Assembly: GCA_963755155.1 (NCBI GenBank)
Contig: CAVWIV010000004.1
Span: 330,112 to 394,111 of the forward strand
Direction of reading: 5' to 3'
Source: PALSA-612 sp963755155
GTDB taxonomy: Bacteria > Actinomycetota > Thermoleophilia > Gaiellales > Gaiellaceae
Length of the DNA stretch: 64,000 bases
The notes below the pieces were generated by a model, which was not told the origin of the DNA, searched no databases, and saw only the letters and a list, made by a program, of their open reading frames with translations. Made by a program: the position numbers and the translations under genes. Positions 43,644 to 54,284 of this stretch are shown here, one piece after another. Within the stretch, counting starts at the first letter, position 1, and every line of letters begins with the position of its first letter.

Positions 43644-45643
43644 TTACAACGTCGATACGCCCTGAAGAGCGTGGCGCCAGCCCCGCAGCACGCCGTGGAC
43701 CTGCTCCGCGCCGACGATCGGCTCGCCCGGAGCCTCGAGCGACGCGGGGTGAAGGATGAACGGCTCGGTCTGGGGACCGCCAAGCCCGCCGTGGAACGAG
43801 ATCAGCTCCTCGAAGGCGCAGCCTTCGTCCATGGCCGGGTCGTAGAAGCTGCCGATCATGAGGTCGCCCACGTGCGGAAAGCCGTCCGTGCGCAGTAGAT
43901 GGTGCGGCGCGTTGGGGCCGAAGGCGGCGAGCGGATCGATGCCGTCGACCTTCCCCTGCTCGAGGTAGTGGACGCCGGCACCTCCGAGCGCCAGCGCACC
44001 GTGCTCGCGCGAGCGCGCGAGGATCCAGCCGACGTGAGGGTGCTCGCGGAGTGCCGGTAGCAACTGTGGGTGCCGTTCCTCGATCTCCTCGAGCGTCAGG
44101 CGGCGCGGCTCGTCCATGAGGTACACGAGACCGAGGTTGCCCGACCCCAGGACGACGGCTCTCCGGTCGCCCACCTCCGACTTCGTTGCCTTGCCCGCCG
44201 CCTTTCCCGTACCCGTGGCCTCGGCGACGGCGAGCCCCGCCATTGCTTGCTGCTCGTCTCCACCTTTGATGCTCTGCACGGTTCCCGACGTCAGCGAGCG
44301 CTCGATGAGCTCGTCGAGGCCGTAGCCGTTGCGCTGTTTGAACGTCGCGCCCTGCGTCTGACCGTGGTCGGAGAGGACGACGATCTCGTACGGACGCGGC
44401 GCGAACCGGCGGGCGTTGTCGATGCGCCCGAACTGCTGGTCGAGCTTCCTGAGCGCCTCCATCGTGTCCACGCGCTCGAGCCCTGAGTGGTGGGCGACCT
44501 CGTCGTAGCTCGAGAACGTCGCGTAGATCGCCGGCCGGCCGCGCATCATGTCCGTGAGCACGCCGTAGACGATGAGGTCGCGGACGACGACGCACATCGT
44601 CGCCCGGAGCAACGGGTAGATGCCGCTCCGGTGCCCGCGAGGCTGGACGTCCCGTCGCGCCGCACGTAACGCGGCGCTCACTTCGAGGACGATCTCCCAG
44701 AAGAAGAGCACGAGCGAGCGCGTGACGTTGAAGCCGTTGGCGAAGAACGCGCGGTAGCCGGGGTTCGCCTTCTTCTCCTCCGAGATGCGGCTCACCGTGA
44801 GGATCACCTCGTCCGCCTCGCCGGACAGGAGGTTGCCCCGGCTCGAGCCGCCGTTGGTGAGCAGGCCGATGCCCGTCGCCCGCTCCTGCTCGATCTCGGC
44901 ACAGTCGTCCGGCCCCGAGCAGGCGATGATGCGGCCGGTCGGCTTGTCGACCCACCGGAACGCCGGAATGTCGTGGTTCGAGCCGAGCAGGATGCCCGCC
45001 TGGCTCGCCCCGGTCTGCGACGAGAGGTCCGGCTCCCATCCTGTCAGGACGTACGAGCCCTCCGAAAGCCAGCGCGCCATGTTCGGCGCCGAGCCATCTC
45101 GCATCGCCCGGCGCAGGACGGGCAGCGCCAGGCCGTCGATCTCGAGGTAGACGAGGCCGGGTACGTCGGTGCGCTCTCGGCCGCCCTGACGCTTCGCGAT
45201 CCGGCTGGACGACCTTGAGCGTGTACGTGTCATCATCGTTCGTGCCGAAGATCACGTCGAGCACGACGCTCGACCCCGGCAGCGACGAGCGAGGCGAGCA
45301 GCGCCCAGCCGAAGTTGTCGACGCTGATCGCCTCCGGCCTGATCTCCGACGCCAGCAGGAGCATCAGCGCGTCGAGCATGAGGACGGCCACGAAACCCAG
45401 CAGCGCCATGAACGGCAGCCGAAGCGCGGCCACGATCGGCGGCAAGATCGCGTTGAGGACGGCGATCAGCAGGGCGGCCACCACCGCGCCCCAGAAGCCC
45501 TCGACCGCGACTCCGGGGACGAGCTCGGCAGCGATCAGTAGGGCCGCTGCGCTGAGCAGCCACGAGACCAGAAGCCGGAGCGGTCGGTACTTCGGCCGCT
45601 CGGGGTGCCAGGTGACTGCTTCGCCGTATGTCATGCCGGCCAT
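43644..45643 (-). CDS. Holin-like membrane domain fused to an alkaline-phosphatase-fold enzyme (two frameshifts)
   Basis: About 660 residues in three frames. Residues 1-130 (MAGMTYGEAVTWHPERP onward) hold four membrane segments matching the phage-holin-like PF04020 family. Indels near 45,275 and 45,200 link them, through a soluble linker, to a large alkaline phosphatase superfamily domain with VPGLVYLEIDGLALPVL, YATFSSYDEVAHHSG and VVLSDHGQTQGATF, the metal-binding residues of phosphodiesterase/phosphoglycerate mutase enzymes. The fusion predicts a membrane-anchored hydrolase; the substrate is unknown. Confidence 0.8.
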
Positions 45644-45685
45644 GGGGCGCGACCCTACCAGCCACTTCTCGTAGGCTCAGTCAGC

Positions 45686-46411
45686 ATGCCGAACCAGGTC
45701 ACGTACATCGGCCACGCGACGTGCGTCGTCGACCTCGACGGCGTGCGGCTGATCACCGACCCCGTGCTCCGTCCGCGCGTCCTCCACCTCAGGCGCGTGG
45801 GCCCGGTGCCGGCGTACGCGCTGCGCGGGCTCGACGCTGTGCTGGTCTCGCACGCCCACTGGGACCACCTCGACCTGCCTTCGCTCGAACGGCTCGGCAA
45901 GGAGCTGCCGATCGTGTGCCCGAACGGCGTGAGCAGGGCTCCTACGCAGAAAGCGGTTCGCTCACGTCACGGCGCTCGCCGAGGGCGAGGACATTCACAT
46001 CGGCAGCCTGACCGTGACGGGCGTCCACGCGGAGCACGAGGACGCCCGCGGCCCGCTCGGAGCTTCGGGCGAGCTCGGCTTCAAGGTCTCCGGGCTCGCA
46101 TCCGTTTACTTCGCCGGCGACACGGACCTGTTCGACGACCTGGCCGGCGTCGGGCCGATCGACGTAGCGCTGGTGCCGGTCGCCGGCTGGGGCGCCAAGG
46201 TCGGCCCGGGACATCTCGACCCTACGCGCGCAGCCGAGGCCATTCGGCTGCTTGAAGCCGAAGATCGCCATCCCCATTCACTGGGGCACGTTCGCGCCGA
46301 TGCACCGACGTGCCGGACGTGGAGTCGCCTCACGAGTTCGCGCGCCTCGTAACAGACGTCGACGTGCGGATCCTGCAGCCCGGCGAGTCCCTCGAGCTAG
46401 AGCAGAGGTGA
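45686..46411 (+). CDS. Metallo-beta-lactamase-fold hydrolase (frameshifted)
   Basis: About 240 residues across four frames. VTYIGHATCVVDLDG opens the UlaG-like fold, VSHAHWDHLD is the zinc HxHxDH motif, GDTDLFDDLAGVGPIDVALVPVAGWGAKVG and KIAIPIHWGTFAP complete the metal site, and the end is ESLELEQR with a stop at 46,411. The start ATG 45,686 is clean. Relatives hydrolyse lactones or cyclic phosphodiesters. Three indels are needed to join the frames. The tail overlaps the convergent PLD gene. Confidence 0.8.
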
Positions 46412-47626
46412 GATCGCGGCGAAGACTGCGGCCTTGCCGCGCTCACGAAAGCCGGTTAGAGCGCGGCCCGGCCTCGAGACGGCCTCGGCGGGGACCGAGA
46501 ACCGCTCCTCGAACTGCGCCGCGAGCTCCCTCGAGCGGACCAGCAGATCGATCTCGAAGAAGCGCTTGAGGCTCCAGGCCTCGAGGTTGCACGTGCCGGC
46601 GAGCACGTCCTCGCCGTCGCGCACGAACGCCTTCGCGTGCAGCATCGTCGGATACTCGAGGATGCGCACGCCCGCATCGAGCAGCGCCTTGTGGTGGAAC
46701 TGCTGGGCCGCCGCGCACGCCCAGTTGTTCGCCTCGGCGGGCACGAACAGCCGCGTCCGCACCCCTCGCCGCGCGGCGTGCTCGATCCGCCGGATCATCG
46801 CCCTGTCGGTGACGTAGGGGTTCACGACGTCGAGCGTCTCCTGCGCGGTGTCGAGGAGTCGGGCGATCGCTGTCGATATCGGCCTGAATCGACCGGGCGC
46901 GTTGTGGAGCACGACGGCCGGTATGCCGGTGGGCTGGCGATCGTGCTCCGGAAACAGGTCTTCCAGGTCGCCGGCCGGTATCTCGCCGCCGAGCCAGCGA
47001 AAGCTGGCCAGGAAGACGAGCTGGAGCTGGGATACGACCGGCCCGGTGACCCGGAGGAAGAGGTCGTGGAAGCGCCCGTCCTCGAAGTGGTCCTCGATGC
47101 CCGCTCCGCCGACCCAGCCGACGCGCCCGTCGACGACGACGAGCTTCCGGTGATCGATGTGCCCGAGGTGATAGCGGGTTCCAGTGCACAGCTCCGCCGG
47201 CGCCGAGCAGCCCGCCCGGCGCCCGTGGCTGGGTGGCGCGAACCACGCCGACTTCGATGCCCGCGGCCAGCAGGCGGCCGTAGAAGTCACTGCTGGCTCG
47301 GTCGGGGTCGGTGCCCTGGCGATCGACGATCGAGCCGCACGGGGACGCCCTCCGCCGACTTCGCGATCAGCGCCTCGGCGAACAGCTCGCCGACGTATGC
47401 CGGGCCGGAAGCCGAACTGGTTGAGGTGCACGGACGACGCTCGCGGCAGCGATGTCGGCCAGCATGGGCGGATAGAAGCTTTCGCCTTCGACGAGCACCT
47501 CGACCGACGAAGCGGAGCTCTCGTCGAACGCGAGCGCGAGATCGGAGCGGGCAACAGGGGCCGGACGGAAGCGCTCGGCCGTGGCGCAGGTCTCTGTCGC
47601 GGAGCGCTGCTCCGGGTCTCAGTCAC
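46397..47626 (-). CDS. Phospholipase D family protein (cardiolipin synthase-like; frameshifted)
   Basis: About 408 residues. The first HKD motif reads HIDHRKLVVVDGRVGWVGG and the second MLHAKAFVRDGEDVLAGTC; these paired motifs are the catalytic site of the PLD superfamily. A region beginning FRPAPVARSDLALAFD and SVHLNQFGFRPG lies N-terminal. The start, GTG 47,626, is inferred because the GTGA overlaps the end of the ion-channel frame. Several indels lie in the N-terminal third. The enzyme probably makes or cleaves phospholipids at the membrane. Confidence 0.8.
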   Translation of the reverse strand: MTETRSSAPRQRPAPRPSASVRPLLPAPISRSRSTRAPLRRSRCSSKAKASIRPCWPTSLPRASSVHLNQFGFRPGIRRRAVRRGADREVGGGRPRAARSSIARAPTPTEPAVTSTAACWPRASKSAWFAPPSHGRRAGCSAPAELCTGTRYHLGHIDHRKLVVVDGRVGWVGGAGIEDHFEDGRFHDLFLRVTGPVVSQLQLVFLASFRWLGGEIPAGDLEDLFPEHDRQPTGIPAVVLHNAPGRFRPISTAIARLLDTAQETLDVVNPYVTDRAMIRRIEHAARRGVRTRLFVPAEANNWACAAAQQFHHKALLDAGVRILEYPTMLHAKAFVRDGEDVLAGTCNLEAWSLKRFFEIDLLVRSRELAAQFEERFSVPAEAVSRPGRALTGFRERGKAAVFAAISPLL

Positions 47627-48056
47627 GCCTTCGAGCTTCGACTCGATGGCCGCGAGCCGCTCCTCGAGCCGGAGAAGCAGCTCGCGAAGCTCCTTGTCGG
47701 TCGCTTCTCGCTCGGCGAGCTCGCGCTCCTTCGCTTCTTCCTGGTCGGACGAGACGAAGTACGAGGTCACCGTCGCCGTCAGGAAGGCGAGGAACGTGAC
47801 GCCGAGGATGATCACGGCGCTGCCGACGACGCGACCGGCGACGGTCGTGGGCACCGACGTCGCCGTAACCGACCGTCGCCAGCGTGACGATCGCCCACCA
47901 GACGGCGAGGCCGAGGTTCGGGAAGTCCTTCTCGTCGACGAGCGTCATCAGGAAGCCGGCGGCCGAGTGCAAGCAGGATCGTCGCCGCCGCGAGGTACGG
48001 GAAGATCCGTCGACGAGCGACCGCCCGCTGCACCGAACGATCGATCCGCTGGCCAT
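47627..48056 (-). CDS. Two-helix potassium channel-type protein (frameshifted)
   Basis: Joined frames give about 140 residues: a first hydrophobic helix (IFPYLAAATILLAL), a pore loop with WWAIVTLATVGYGD, then a second helix (VVGSAVIILGVTFLAFLTATVTSYF) and a charged coiled-coil tail rich in Glu, Arg and Leu. TVGYGD is the K+ selectivity filter. The exact C-terminus is uncertain because of indels; a tail ending just before 47,626 is assumed. Upstream partner is the four-helix protein at 48,069-49,218. Confidence 0.75.
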
Positions 48057-48068
48057 GCAGTCAGGCCG

Positions 48069-49218
48069 TTAGGGGGAGGGTCTGACCACTACGGTCTCGC
48101 GCACCGTGAGCCGGCGGAACGCCTCAACGCCGAGCCCGGTCAAGGCGGCGAAGACGAGGATCGACCATGGCTGCCGGAAAGGCAGGCGTCGGGCCCCACG
48201 CGACGACGAGCAGGTACAGCCCGCCCACGATCGCGTAGACGAGCCCGGGCCGGTCGCGCATGGCCGGCGTCAACCGCTGCCGCACCGACACGGCGGGACG
48301 CGAAGGTCCGGCGAGCCACGCGGCGAGGATGACGATCGCGCCGTAGGCGATCGCGGTCCAGGCGACGCCGGCGAGCAGGTCGGTGCCGATGAACCACGCG
48401 TTCGACGCCGAGTCCCGTACGGACTCGCCGCTCGGCGAGCGTGTCCACGATCCAGTCGCCCGCGAGGTTGCGGATGACGAGCAGCAGCCCGCCGACGACG
48501 ACGAAGGTGATGCCGACGGCACGCAGCGTCTCCCGACGCCGGCCCTCGGCGAGGTAGACCGCGAGGCCGAAGAGCAGGAGGATGGCGATGGCGAGGAAGA
48601 TCGACAGCTTGCGGATGAGCTCGACGATGGTCTGCACCGTACCCAGCTGATCCGACCTCCATGATCACGATGCGGCCGGCGTCAGGACCGAGACGCTCCT
48701 CGACCTGCGCCTCGGTCCAGGCCGATGCGGTCGGCCAGCTGGTCGACGAGCGGCGACAGGTCGAGCACGACGTCCCCCTCGGCGGTCTGCACGAACTCAC
48801 CTTCGTCGTCGACGATACGGATGAACGTCTCGTGCGCCCGGCGGTTCGCCTCCTCCCAGAGCGTCTGGACGCCCGGGCGGCTCAGGAGGCGGTCGGCTGC
48901 ACGTACCGACAACTCGCGAAGGGCGCCGCTGATCGGCGCCGCGAGCGGCTTCAGCTCCGGAGGCTAGTGACGCCCGTCGAGCTCGGCGGCGACGTCAACG
49001 TTCTGTACAGCTGGTCGACGAGGTAAAGGGAGAGAGCGCCGCGAATCTCGTCGTCCTCGAGCAGCTGGGTGCTCGTTGCCACCCAGCGGTCGGTCTCGAA
49101 GGCCTGCCGCTTCGACCAGACCGTCAGCGCGGAGACGAGGCCGATCAAGCCCGGCGAGCACGATCAGCACCCAGATCGTTATCCGGCGCCAGCGCGGGAG
49201 GCGTACAGCGGCGTTCAT
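48069..49218 (-). CDS. Integral membrane protein (frameshifted)
   Basis: About 380 residues reconstructed from six frame fragments beginning MNAAVRLPRWRRITIWVLIVLAGL and ending FRRLTVRETVVVRPSP. The pieces include a soluble domain with DDEIRGALSLYLVDQLY and FIRIVDDEGEFVQTAEGDVVLDLSPLVDQLA, and three C-terminal membrane helices with AIAYGAIVILAAWLAGPS. At least five indels are needed. No known catalytic motif; possibly a sensor or transport component linked with the adjoining channel and PLD genes. Confidence 0.6.
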
Positions 49219-49228
49219 GCCCTCGACC

Positions 49229-49788
49229 CTACCGCAGACCGCGCAGCCGGAACGCCAGCACGAAGTCGGTGATGCCCTTGCTCAGGCACATGAAACCGAC
49301 GTAGACGACGAGGAGGATCACCTGCTCGCGGAAGTTGCCGGCCACCCAGAACGCGAGCCCGATCTCGAACAGGCCGACGACGAGCTGGATCCACCAGAGC
49401 TCGTGCAGCGCGCTTGAGCGCGAAGGCGGAGATCACGTCGAGGATGCCCTTGAAGAGGAACCACCAGCCGATGATCGAGGCGATCGCGAGGAAGGACCAC
49501 TCCGGGTTCGCGAACGCGACGATGCCGGCAATGACGAAGATCGCGCCAAGGAAGCCGTGGAGCCACTTCCAGCCGCCGTGGACGGCGCCGATGGAGAGAA
49601 ACTCGTCGATGCCGGCGGCGATCGCGATGACGCCGAAGAGGATGGAGACCGCGTACACCGTCGTCGAGCTCCATGCGGAAGACGATGAGGCTCATGATCA
49701 GCCAGGCCGTCCCGGTGACGAGGAAGATCCACCAGGCCTTGGACAGCATCCGCGCGGTGCCCGCGGGGTCGTAGGTCGCTTCGCTCAC
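49229..49788 (-). CDS. HdeD/DUF308 family membrane protein (frameshifted)
   Basis: About 185 residues in three frames, with six membrane helices. Segments AWWIFLVTGTAWLIMSLIVF, VSILFGVIAIAAGIDEFLSI and FLAIASIIGWWFLFKGILDVISAF match the repeated DUF308 helices of HdeD proteins, which are linked to acid or stress tolerance. A strong AAGGAGG site precedes the GTG. Two indels are needed. The downstream membrane gene starts 10 bases later, so they are likely co-transcribed. Confidence 0.75.
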
Positions 49789-49818
49789 GGTCCCTCCTTG
49801 CTCGACGTTGCGTGGATC

Positions 49819-50094
49819 CTACGACGATTTGCGAATCGGGATGCCGAATTGCTGCTCGGGCCGCAGCGCCGCGCCGCATGACTCGCACGTGACGGCGAAG
49901 GCCGACGAGAAGCGGGCGTCGCACGCGGGGCAGCGGGCGCGCAGCTCGCCGCCGCAGGCCGTGCAGGCCGCGGGCAGCTCGTTCTCCGACTCCTCGAAGT
50001 ACCGCTGAGCGGCGCCACAGCGCAGGCAGACCGCCACCCAGTCGCCGAGCACCTTCCGGCGCTCCTCGCGCAGCCAGTCGGCCGCCTTGCCCAT
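49819..50094 (-). CDS. Double zinc-ribbon protein
   Basis: 91 residues with four CxxC knuckles (CLRC, CTAC, CPAC and CESC) that form two zinc ribbons. No enzymatic residues are recognised. Double zinc ribbons often bind nucleic acids or mediate partner contacts. The ATG is one base after the stop of the small membrane protein, and the gene is followed after 30 bases by the HdeD-like gene, so it belongs to a leftward unit of envelope genes. Confidence 0.85.
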   Translation of the reverse strand: MGKAADWLREERRKVLGDWVAVCLRCGAAQRYFEESENELPAACTACGGELRARCPACDARFSSAFAVTCESCGAALRPEQQFGIPIRKSS

Positions 50095-50095
50095 C

Positions 50096-50260
50096 TCAGG
50101 TCCGGCGTACCGCGCGGAGAAACGGGATCGCGAAGGCGAGCACGAGCAGGAGGAGCAGGAACGACGGGTGGACGAAGATCGCGAGCGGGATCGCGAGCAC
50201 GAGCGGGAACATGCAGACGAGCAGGACGATCGCGACGATCTTCGTGGTGCGGCGCTCCAT
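50096..50260 (-). CDS. Small two-helix membrane protein
   Basis: A 54-residue open frame starting MERRTTKIVAIVLLVCMF, with two hydrophobic stretches separated by a short FVHPSF turn and ending AIPFLRAVRRT. Positive charges at both ends fit the positive-inside rule. Its TGA is one base before the zinc-ribbon start, showing coupling. Function unknown. Confidence 0.7.
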   Translation of the reverse strand: MERRTTKIVAIVLLVCMFPLVLAIPLAIFVHPSFLLLLLVLAFAIPFLRAVRRT

Positions 50261-50280
50261 GAGGGCGCGATGCTACAGGC

Positions 50281-51163
50281 TCATGGCGCTACGACCCGCG
50301 TGACGACGATGCCTGCTGCGCCCGTCTGGCCGACGATGCGCACCGTCAGGAGCCAGCAGCCTGCCTCGGGCACGATGACGATCGACGGCCAGTAGCCAGG
50401 CTGAGGGCCTCCCGGCTCCTTTGAACTCCTGGCGGAACGTCGCCTGCCCGTCGAGTCTCGACCCCGAGACGACGAGCGTCCCGCCGAGCGGCCTCGCTCG
50501 CCACAAGCACCTTCGTGTTACCGCCGTCGGGTGTCGCCCACCTGTGTAGAGCAGCGCGCCGCCCTCGGGCGTCCTCCAGCTCCACGCTCCCGCAGATGCC
50601 TGAGCGGACGGGTACGACCTTCAGCAGTGCGTTGGCGGGGACGGGCGTCGCTTCGCACGTGCCCTCCGGCGCCGGGTCGACCGCCCGGACGACGAGACGG
50701 CGCGTCCAGCCGTCCGTCTTCAGCGTCAGCTGCCAGCAGCCGGCCACGGGCACCGTGATCCCCGACGGGTACCAGCCGGATCTCCGAGCGACGCGCCGAA
50801 CGCCTGCCGGAAGGAACCCGAGCCGTCGAGCCGCTTCCCCGTGACGGTCAATCTGCTGCCGCCCCACTTCTTCGAGTACCACGCGATCTTCTCGGCACGA
50901 CCGGCGCGGAGTACGACACCTTCCGAGTCGGTTCACGCGCCCGTCGCCGAGGTACCGGTACGAGAAGAGCACGCCTTCTAGCCGCGTCTTGGCCGGGCCG
51001 GCGGCGATCCACGGGACACCCTTGGCGCGGGCGTTCCACTCCCAGTGCACGGGCGTCGCCGCACATGCCGAGTGGCCGACGACGAGTCGTTCGCGTACAC
51101 GATGCTGACCGCCGCGACGACGGCCCCGACGATCACGCCCAGACCGGCGCGGCGACCCACCAT
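50281..51163 (-). CDS. Secreted protein with repeated beta-sandwich segments (frameshifted)
   Basis: Joined frames give about 290 residues. The N-terminus MVGRRAGLGVIVGAVVAAVS is a signal or anchor. Two copies of a motif are visible: PVAGCWQLTLKTDGWTRRLVVRAV and PEAGCWLLTVRIVGQTGAAGIVV, each a GCW-type beta-strand pair. The end is VVTRVVAP with TGA at 50,281. At least four indels are needed. The gene starts only 18 bases from the divergent pdhA, which leaves little promoter space, so its start may be misplaced. Confidence 0.6.
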
Positions 51164-51181
51164 CTCGTTAGAGTGCCACGA

Positions 51182-52229
51182 ATGGCGATCGCCCGCGAAG
51201 CCGAGCCTCTCGGCTCCCTCGCAGAGGTTCGCGAGGCAGGACTCGACCGCGAGGACCTCCTCGGCATCTACCGCAACATGCTCGTCACGCGCGGCATCGA
51301 GGAGCGCGGCCACATCCTCTACAAGCAGGGCAAGATTCCCGGCTCGTTCTACACGGGCCGCGGTAACGAGGCGTCCGCGGTCGGCGTCGCCACCGCGATG
51401 GGGCCGGAGGACGTCGGCACGCCGCTGCACCGCGACATGGGCGTGCACGTCACGCGAGGCGTCGAGCCCTGGCGGATCTTCGCGCAGTACATGGGCCGCT
51501 CGGGTGGCCCGACCGGCGGCAAGGACGGCAACGTCCACATGGCGGACGCGAACCTCGGCCTCATCGCCATGGTCAGCCACCTGCCGGCGATGCTCCCGGT
51601 GGCGGTCGGCTGCGCGCTCGCCTTCCGCATCCGGGAGGAGCAGCGCGTCGCCGTCGGCTGGTTCGGCGAGGGCGCCTCCGCCCGCGGCGACTGCCACGAG
51701 GCGATGAACCTCGCCGGCGTGCGCCGGCTACCCGTGGTCTTCATCTGCGACAACAACCAGTGGGCGTACTCCACGCCGGCCCACCTCGAGTACCCGGTCG
51801 AGCAGATCGCCGACCGCGCGCAGGCGTACGGCTTCGACGGTGTCGTCGTCGACGGGACGGACGTGCTCGCGGTCTACCGCGAGACGAAGCGCGCGATCGA
51901 GAAGGCACGCGAGGGCGGCGGCCCGACGCTCATCGAGTCCGTGACGCTTCGAATGGAGGGCCACGCCGTCCACGACGACGCGTTCTACGTGCCGAAGGAG
52001 ATGTTCGAGGAGTGGGCGAAGCGCGACCCGATCGAGAGCTTCCGGGACTGGCTGCGGACGAACGCCGAGTTCACCGACGACGAGGAGGACGGCATCACGG
52101 CCGACGTGAAGCGTCTGCTCAACGAGGCCATCCGCCTCGCGGACGAGTCGCCGCTGCCCGACGTCTCCACGCTCACCCAGGGCGTGTTACGCGACCCCGG
52201 AAGAGCTGGACACTCCCCATCACAAGTAA
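51182..52229 (+). CDS. pdhA: Pyruvate dehydrogenase E1 component subunit alpha (one frameshift)
   Basis: About 348 residues. TPP-binding elements GEGASARGDCHEAMNLA and ICDNNQWAYS are present, as is GSFYTGRGNEA. The enzyme decarboxylates pyruvate with TPP and passes the acetyl group to E2. An extra base near 52,186 disrupts the end; the repaired tail reads GVYATPEELDTPHHK with a TAA at 52,227-52,229. The next start shares the final A (TAATG). ATG 51,182 is the chosen start. It could also act on branched-chain 2-oxo acids. Confidence 0.9.
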
Positions 52230-52368
52230 TGCCTGAGCTGACCTACCTCCAGGCGATCTCGGACGGCCTCCGCACGGAGATGCGGCGCGACAAGCGCGTC
52301 TTCGTCATCGGCGAGGACGTCGGCGTGTACGGCGGCGCCTTCAAGGTGACGCAGGGCTTCCAGGAGGA
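52229..52368 (+). CDS. pdhB: Pyruvate dehydrogenase E1 subunit beta, truncated at a junction
   Basis: Only 46 residues: MPELTYLQAISDGLRTEMRR, then VFVIGEDVGVYGGAFKVTQGF. These match the N-terminus of E1 beta subunits, and the gene follows pdhA with a one-base overlap. After about 52,368 the sequence switches to an unrelated kinase, so the other 280 residues are absent. The break marks a likely contig joint rather than a genuine deletion. Confidence 0.85.
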
Positions 52369-52375
52369 CTGTTTG
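52360..52375. other. Putative assembly junction 1
   Basis: The pdhB frame stops matching E1 beta after FKVTQGFQED, and a kinase frame (LFELLAGKTPF) begins at 52,369. Codon use, gene families and indel density all change here. Confidence 0.7.
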
Positions 52376-54284
52376 AGCTGCTCGCCGGGAAGACGCCGTT
52401 CACGGGGCCCGGCACGATGGCGCTCCTTGCCCAGCACATCTCGCAGCTGGCGCCGTCCGTCGTGGCACTGCGTCCCGACGTGTCGGAAATCGTCGAGCGA
52501 GTGATTCATCGAGCCCTGGAGAAAGAACCGGCCGACCGGTTTGCCTCCGCGGCCGACATGGCGTTGGCGCTCGAAGGCGCGACGGTCGCAGCGTCTCCCG
52601 CCGCGGTCATCGACTCGATCGTCGTGCTCGACTTTCTGAACATTTCCGGTGCGACGACGGCGCAGTGGCTCTCCGGGGGCATCGCCGAAACTGTCGGCGT
52701 CGATCTCAAGCGGGCCGGGAACGTCAGAATGGTGCGGGGAGAGAAAGTGGCGAGGGCGCTTGCTGCGCGTCAGCGGCCGGTCGCTACTGAAGATGATGCG
52801 TTGCAGGTGGCACGGTCGGTTGGGGCGCGGTGGGTGGTTTGGGGAGGCTACCAGGCCATGGGTGATCGAATCCGCATAACGCCCCATCTCGGCGACGTGA
52901 AGGCGGGAGCCATGGTTCGACCTCGAAGCTGGATGGATCGATGAACGATCTGTTCACGCTGCAGGATCGCATAGTTGATGACGTGCTCGCGCTGCTCCGC
53001 GTCGACATCCGAGCATGAGCGAGCGATGATGTCCAAACCCCCGACCACGTCGCTCTCGGCATACGAGCTCTTCGCCCGCGCGCGACAACTGCAGAAACAA
53101 TTTACGCCCGCTGCCCTGGTGGAGTCGCGTCAGCTTCTGCACCAGGCGATCGAGCGCGATCCCGACTATGCGCTGGCCCATTCCGGCCTGGGATTCTCAT
53201 ACGCATTTGCTTTCATCGGGACCTCCAACCCTGATGACCTAACGAGCGCCCTCGCCCACCTCAACCGCGCCACGACGCTCGATCCCGGGCTTGGCGAAGC
53301 CCACGCCTGGCTCGCATACGCCCTGGGTCGTTCGGGCCGTCTCGACGAGGCCGTAGCTGCGAGCGAGCGCGCCGTCGCGCTGGAACCCGACTTCCTCTCG
53401 CGCACTACTTCTACGGCATCATTCTGTACTCCAGCACCGAAATCGGCCCGGACAGATGGGACAGACGCGGCCGGGGAGTACGCGAGCTGCTCACCGCGGC
53501 ACGTCTCGATCCAGGATCCCAATCAACCTACCACGGGCTGGCCGACTGTTATCTGTCCAACGGACAATACAACGAGGCGGCCGTACCGACGCAAAAGGCG
53601 CTGGAGATCGAATCGGGGATTGGTCGCACAGGAATCGCCTTTATAGGCGCATTGACGATGGATGGAGTGCTGGCGTTCCGCCGCGGAGAGATGGAGCGGG
53701 CGCGCGAGCAATTCAGCAAGGCGATCGAGAGCTATGCCGAATCGCAACACCTGTACGCACAGGTTCACCTGGCGATGGCGTACCGCGGGCTTGGCGAGGT
53801 CGCTTTGCGCCGTGGAAACTTCGATGACGCGTTGATCGAGGCGCATCGTGCAATCAGGATCTGTCGCGAGCATCCCCGGCAGAACGGCACGGGCTTCACG
53901 CTGGTGCGGGCACGCTCTTTTGGCGGCCAAGGCGAGTTTCTCGGTCGGCGTAGCCAGCGAAGCGCGAACCGAGATTGCCGAGGCGGAACGCCTATTCACC
54001 GAACGAACCGGCTACGCCTTTGTGTACCTGTATGAGGCGAACCAGGGAATCGCCGCCTTCGACTTCGCATCGACGCATATGCCCTTGTCGGGAAAGTCGA
54101 CGTGGCGATGAACTGGCTCAAGCACGCCTGGAACAACTGCTGGAATGATTATCCGTCGATCGCGGCCGACCCGAGCTTTACCAGAATGTTGGGCCTGCCT
54201 TCGCTGACCGAATTCGTCGAGCGCTGCCGGAGTCGAAGCAGGCATCCTGCGCCCGGCCCAAACTGTGAGGGCATTTCCTCGTGA
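52369..54284 (+). CDS. Ser/Thr protein kinase-TPR protein, 5' truncated and frameshifted
   Basis: The C-terminal kinase lobe (LFELLAGKTPFTGP, HRALEKEPADRFASA) is followed by a TolB-like alpha/beta region (IVVLDFLNISGATTAQWLS) and then a chain of tetratricopeptide repeats (ALAHLNRATTLDPGLGEAHAWL, ALRRGNFDDALIEAHRA). It ends PAPGPNCEGISS at 54,284. At least six indels break the frame. Proteins with this kinase-TolB-TPR architecture are common in Acidobacteriota and Gemmatimonadota, and rare in the preceding actinobacterial group. The kinase N-lobe is missing at the junction. Confidence 0.75.
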
